Assembly: GCA_028717025.1 (NCBI GenBank)
Contig: JAQUOR010000087.1
Coordinates: forward strand, 1 to 6,962
Direction of reading: 5' to 3'
Source of the DNA: Candidatus Omnitrophota bacterium
Lineage (GTDB): Bacteria > Omnitrophota > Gorgyraeia > Duberdicusellales > 4484-171
Length of the DNA stretch: 6,962 nt
Shown here: piece by piece, positions 5,899-6,962 of the stretch
Layout of the letters: every line of letters begins with the position of its first letter
How positions within the stretch are numbered: the stretch's first letter is position 1
Position numbers and translations under genes: made by a program
The notes under the pieces: generated by a model
The model's database searches: none
What the model was told of the DNA's origin: nothing
Seen by the model: only the letters and a program-made list of their open reading frames with translations

Positions 5899-5947
5899 TT
5901 GGAAAATACCTAATAAATATAGGCTTTATAAATAAGATTATCAACCT

Positions 5948-6784
5948 ATGGGCCGTATAATCGGAGTTTGTAATCAAAAGGGCGGAACAGGAAAAACAAC
6001 TACTGCGATTAACGTAAGTTCGTATTTAGGCTTAAGCAACAAGAAAACCCTCCTTATAGATATTGATCCTCAGGGTAACGCCACTTCTGGTATTGGTTTT
6101 AACAGTAAAGAGCGTAACTCGATTTATGATGTTATCTCTGACGTTGCGTCTTTAGAGGAAAGCATATATCCTACCCAATGGCCAAACCTTTCCATCATAC
6201 CCGCTAACATATCTCTTACCGGTGGAGAAATAGAGCTGGTTAATATTGAAAACAGGGAATTGCGTTTAAGGCAAAAACTGGAACAGCTCAGGGAGCGATT
6301 TTCTTATATTATTATTGACGCGCCGCCATCCCTGGGATTGCTTACCGTTAATGTGTTTTCTGCCTCCGATAGTTTGATTATTCCTATTCAGTGTGAATAC
6401 TACGCTTTGGAAGGAGTTTCTAACCTGTTGCACACTATTGACCTAATTCGCGAACGTCTTAATGCGCGTTTGGAGATCGAAGGATTTTTGCTCACCATGG
6501 CAGATTTTCGTACTAAGCTTACTTTACAGGTCATCGATGAGGTGCGAAAATTCTTTAAAGAAAAGACTTTTAATACCATTATTCCGCGCAACATCAAACT
6601 AGCTGAAGCTCCGAGCTTCGGTAAGCCGATTCATTGCTATGATCCTTTTTGCGTGGGCGCCAAAGCATATCTTAATCTTACTGAGGAAATCATAAAAGAA
6701 AAAATTCAAATTGATTATTTAGTTCAAGAAATCTGCGAACCGCAGCCGCTTGAAAATGTACGCGCAGATAAACCGCCTGCATAA
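5948..6784 (+). CDS. parA: Chromosome partitioning ATPase ParA/Soj
   Basis: A ParA/MinD-superfamily ATPase that binds DNA non-specifically as an ATP dimer and drives ParB-parS segregation; Soj homologues also regulate DnaA. Seen: deviant Walker A KGGTGKTTT with signature lysine K11 and K16 (11-19); Walker A' DIDPQGNAT (38-46); Walker B IIIDAPPSLG (121-130, D124); and the conserved IPRNIKLAEAPSFGKPI block (212-228). Its 278 residues exceed the roughly 253 of Soj through a hydrophilic C-terminal tail (about 255-278). The short N-terminus, starting just before the Walker A strand, marks the chromosomal (type Ib-like) class rather than a plasmid type Ia ParA with an HTH domain. No Shine-Dalgarno is visible before ATG 5948. 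parB follows after 83 bp. Confidence 0.97.
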   Translation: MGRIIGVCNQKGGTGKTTTAINVSSYLGLSNKKTLLIDIDPQGNATSGIGFNSKERNSIYDVISDVASLEESIYPTQWPNLSIIPANISLTGGEIELVNIENRELRLRQKLEQLRERFSYIIIDAPPSLGLLTVNVFSASDSLIIPIQCEYYALEGVSNLLHTIDLIRERLNARLEIEGFLLTMADFRTKLTLQVIDEVRKFFKEKTFNTIIPRNIKLAEAPSFGKPIHCYDPFCVGAKAYLNLTEEIIKEKIQIDYLVQEICEPQPLENVRADKPPA

Positions 6785-6812
6785 ATCTAATTCATCAACT
6801 TTGGTGCATGTG

Positions 6813-6821
6813 TGGTATAAA
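6813..6821 (+). promoter_or_regulatory. Possible parB promoter (extended -10)
   Basis: TGGTATAAA in the 83-bp parA-parB gap, with no clear -35. It resembles the extended -10 boxes of the leftward cluster. It would give a leader of about 40 nt that includes the parB ribosome binding site. parB may still be read mainly from the parA promoter. Confidence 0.3.
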
Positions 6822-6852
6822 CTTTTTGCATTGTGAAAAACTATTCTGATAG

Positions 6853-6860
6853 AGGAGGTG
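6853..6860 (+). promoter_or_regulatory. Ribosome binding site of parB
   Basis: AGGAGGTG, a strong Shine-Dalgarno ending 7 nt before ATG 6868, which fixes the parB start. Confidence 0.85.
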
Positions 6861-6867
6861 CATAAGT

Positions 6868-6962
6868 ATGGAACGCAGAGCGCTTGGAAAAGGTTTGGAT
6901 GCACTTATTCCCAAAAAACCCCTGGAAGCAATACCAAAGGAATTTATGTATTTGCCCTTGGC
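6868..6962 (+). CDS. parB: Chromosome partitioning protein ParB/Spo0J, 5' part only
   Basis: Only the first 31 codons and two further bases are in the window. Seen: MERRALGKGLDALIPKK, the typical N-terminal LGKGLxALIP motif of chromosomal ParB that binds ParA and stimulates its ATPase through the basic residues, followed by a linker leading to what should be the CTP-binding domain. The position after parA and beside three parS-like palindromes supports the call. The CTP-binding, HTH and dimerisation domains lie outside the window, so the residues that would explain the variant parS sequence cannot be seen. Confidence 0.93.
   Translation, partial: MERRALGKGLDALIPKKPLEAIPKEFMYLPL

Larger units (their letters stand above)
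5318..5947. other. 630-bp non-coding parS region between yidC and parA
   Basis: No gene is seen. The region is AT-rich and carries three copies of a parS-like palindrome in the same flank orientation, a 47-bp duplicated unit around the first two, a stem-loop at 5465-5504, a short inverted repeat AGTATT/AATACT at 5507-5520 and the likely parA promoter. Between about 5590 and 5830 I recognise nothing. In many bacteria jag, mnmE, mnmG and rsmG fill the space between yidC and parA; none is present here. No convincing intrinsic terminator follows yidC. Confidence 0.7.

Overview
The window is a housekeeping, origin-proximal stretch of a bacterial chromosome. YidC has a large periplasmic (P1) domain, which points to a diderm (Gram-negative-type) envelope. 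RNase Y and YmdB lie side by side as in Firmicutes and many deep-branching phyla. No ribosomal RNA or other phylogenetic marker is present, so I cannot place the organism; a poorly characterised diderm phylum (for example an Omnitrophota-like lineage) is only a guess. I see no insertion sequence, prophage, CRISPR array or tRNA.

Layout: the left half is transcribed leftward and holds, in transcription order, a 5-formyltetrahydrofolate cyclo-ligase gene (2451-3032), rny for RNase Y (828-2378) and ymdB for a metallophosphodiesterase (673 to beyond position 1). The right half is transcribed rightward: rpmH (L34, 3502-3639), yidD (3636-3842), yidC (3851-5317), a 630-bp gap with three parS-like palindromes, parA (5948-6784) and the first 31 codons of parB (6868 to the window end). 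The divergent gap at 3033-3501 carries promoters facing both ways.

Working together: rpmH-yidD-yidC links ribosome production to membrane protein insertion. YidD and YidC act on the same process, and the three genes are packed with a 4-nt overlap and an 8-nt gap. parA-parB with the parS sites form the chromosome segregation module. The best parA promoter has a parS palindrome at about +3 to +22, which suggests ParB autoregulation. On the other side, RNase Y (mRNA turnover) and YmdB (2',3'-cyclic nucleotide phosphodiesterase) form the known functional pair, preceded by a folate salvage enzyme.

Main oddities: (1) rnpA, normally between rpmH and yidD, is absent and the two flanking genes overlap. 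(2) YidC has tyrosine where the conserved groove arginine (E. coli R366) is expected. (3) The parS sites differ from the usual sequence at the outer two positions of each half-site and sit in a duplicated 47-bp repeat with a conserved one-sided flank. (4) Extended -10 promoters lie so close to rpmH and to the cyclo-ligase gene that both look leaderless. (5) YmdB has Asp instead of the usual metal ligand Asn67. I found no wholly unknown system; the parS/parA region and the rnpA loss are the most worthwhile leads.
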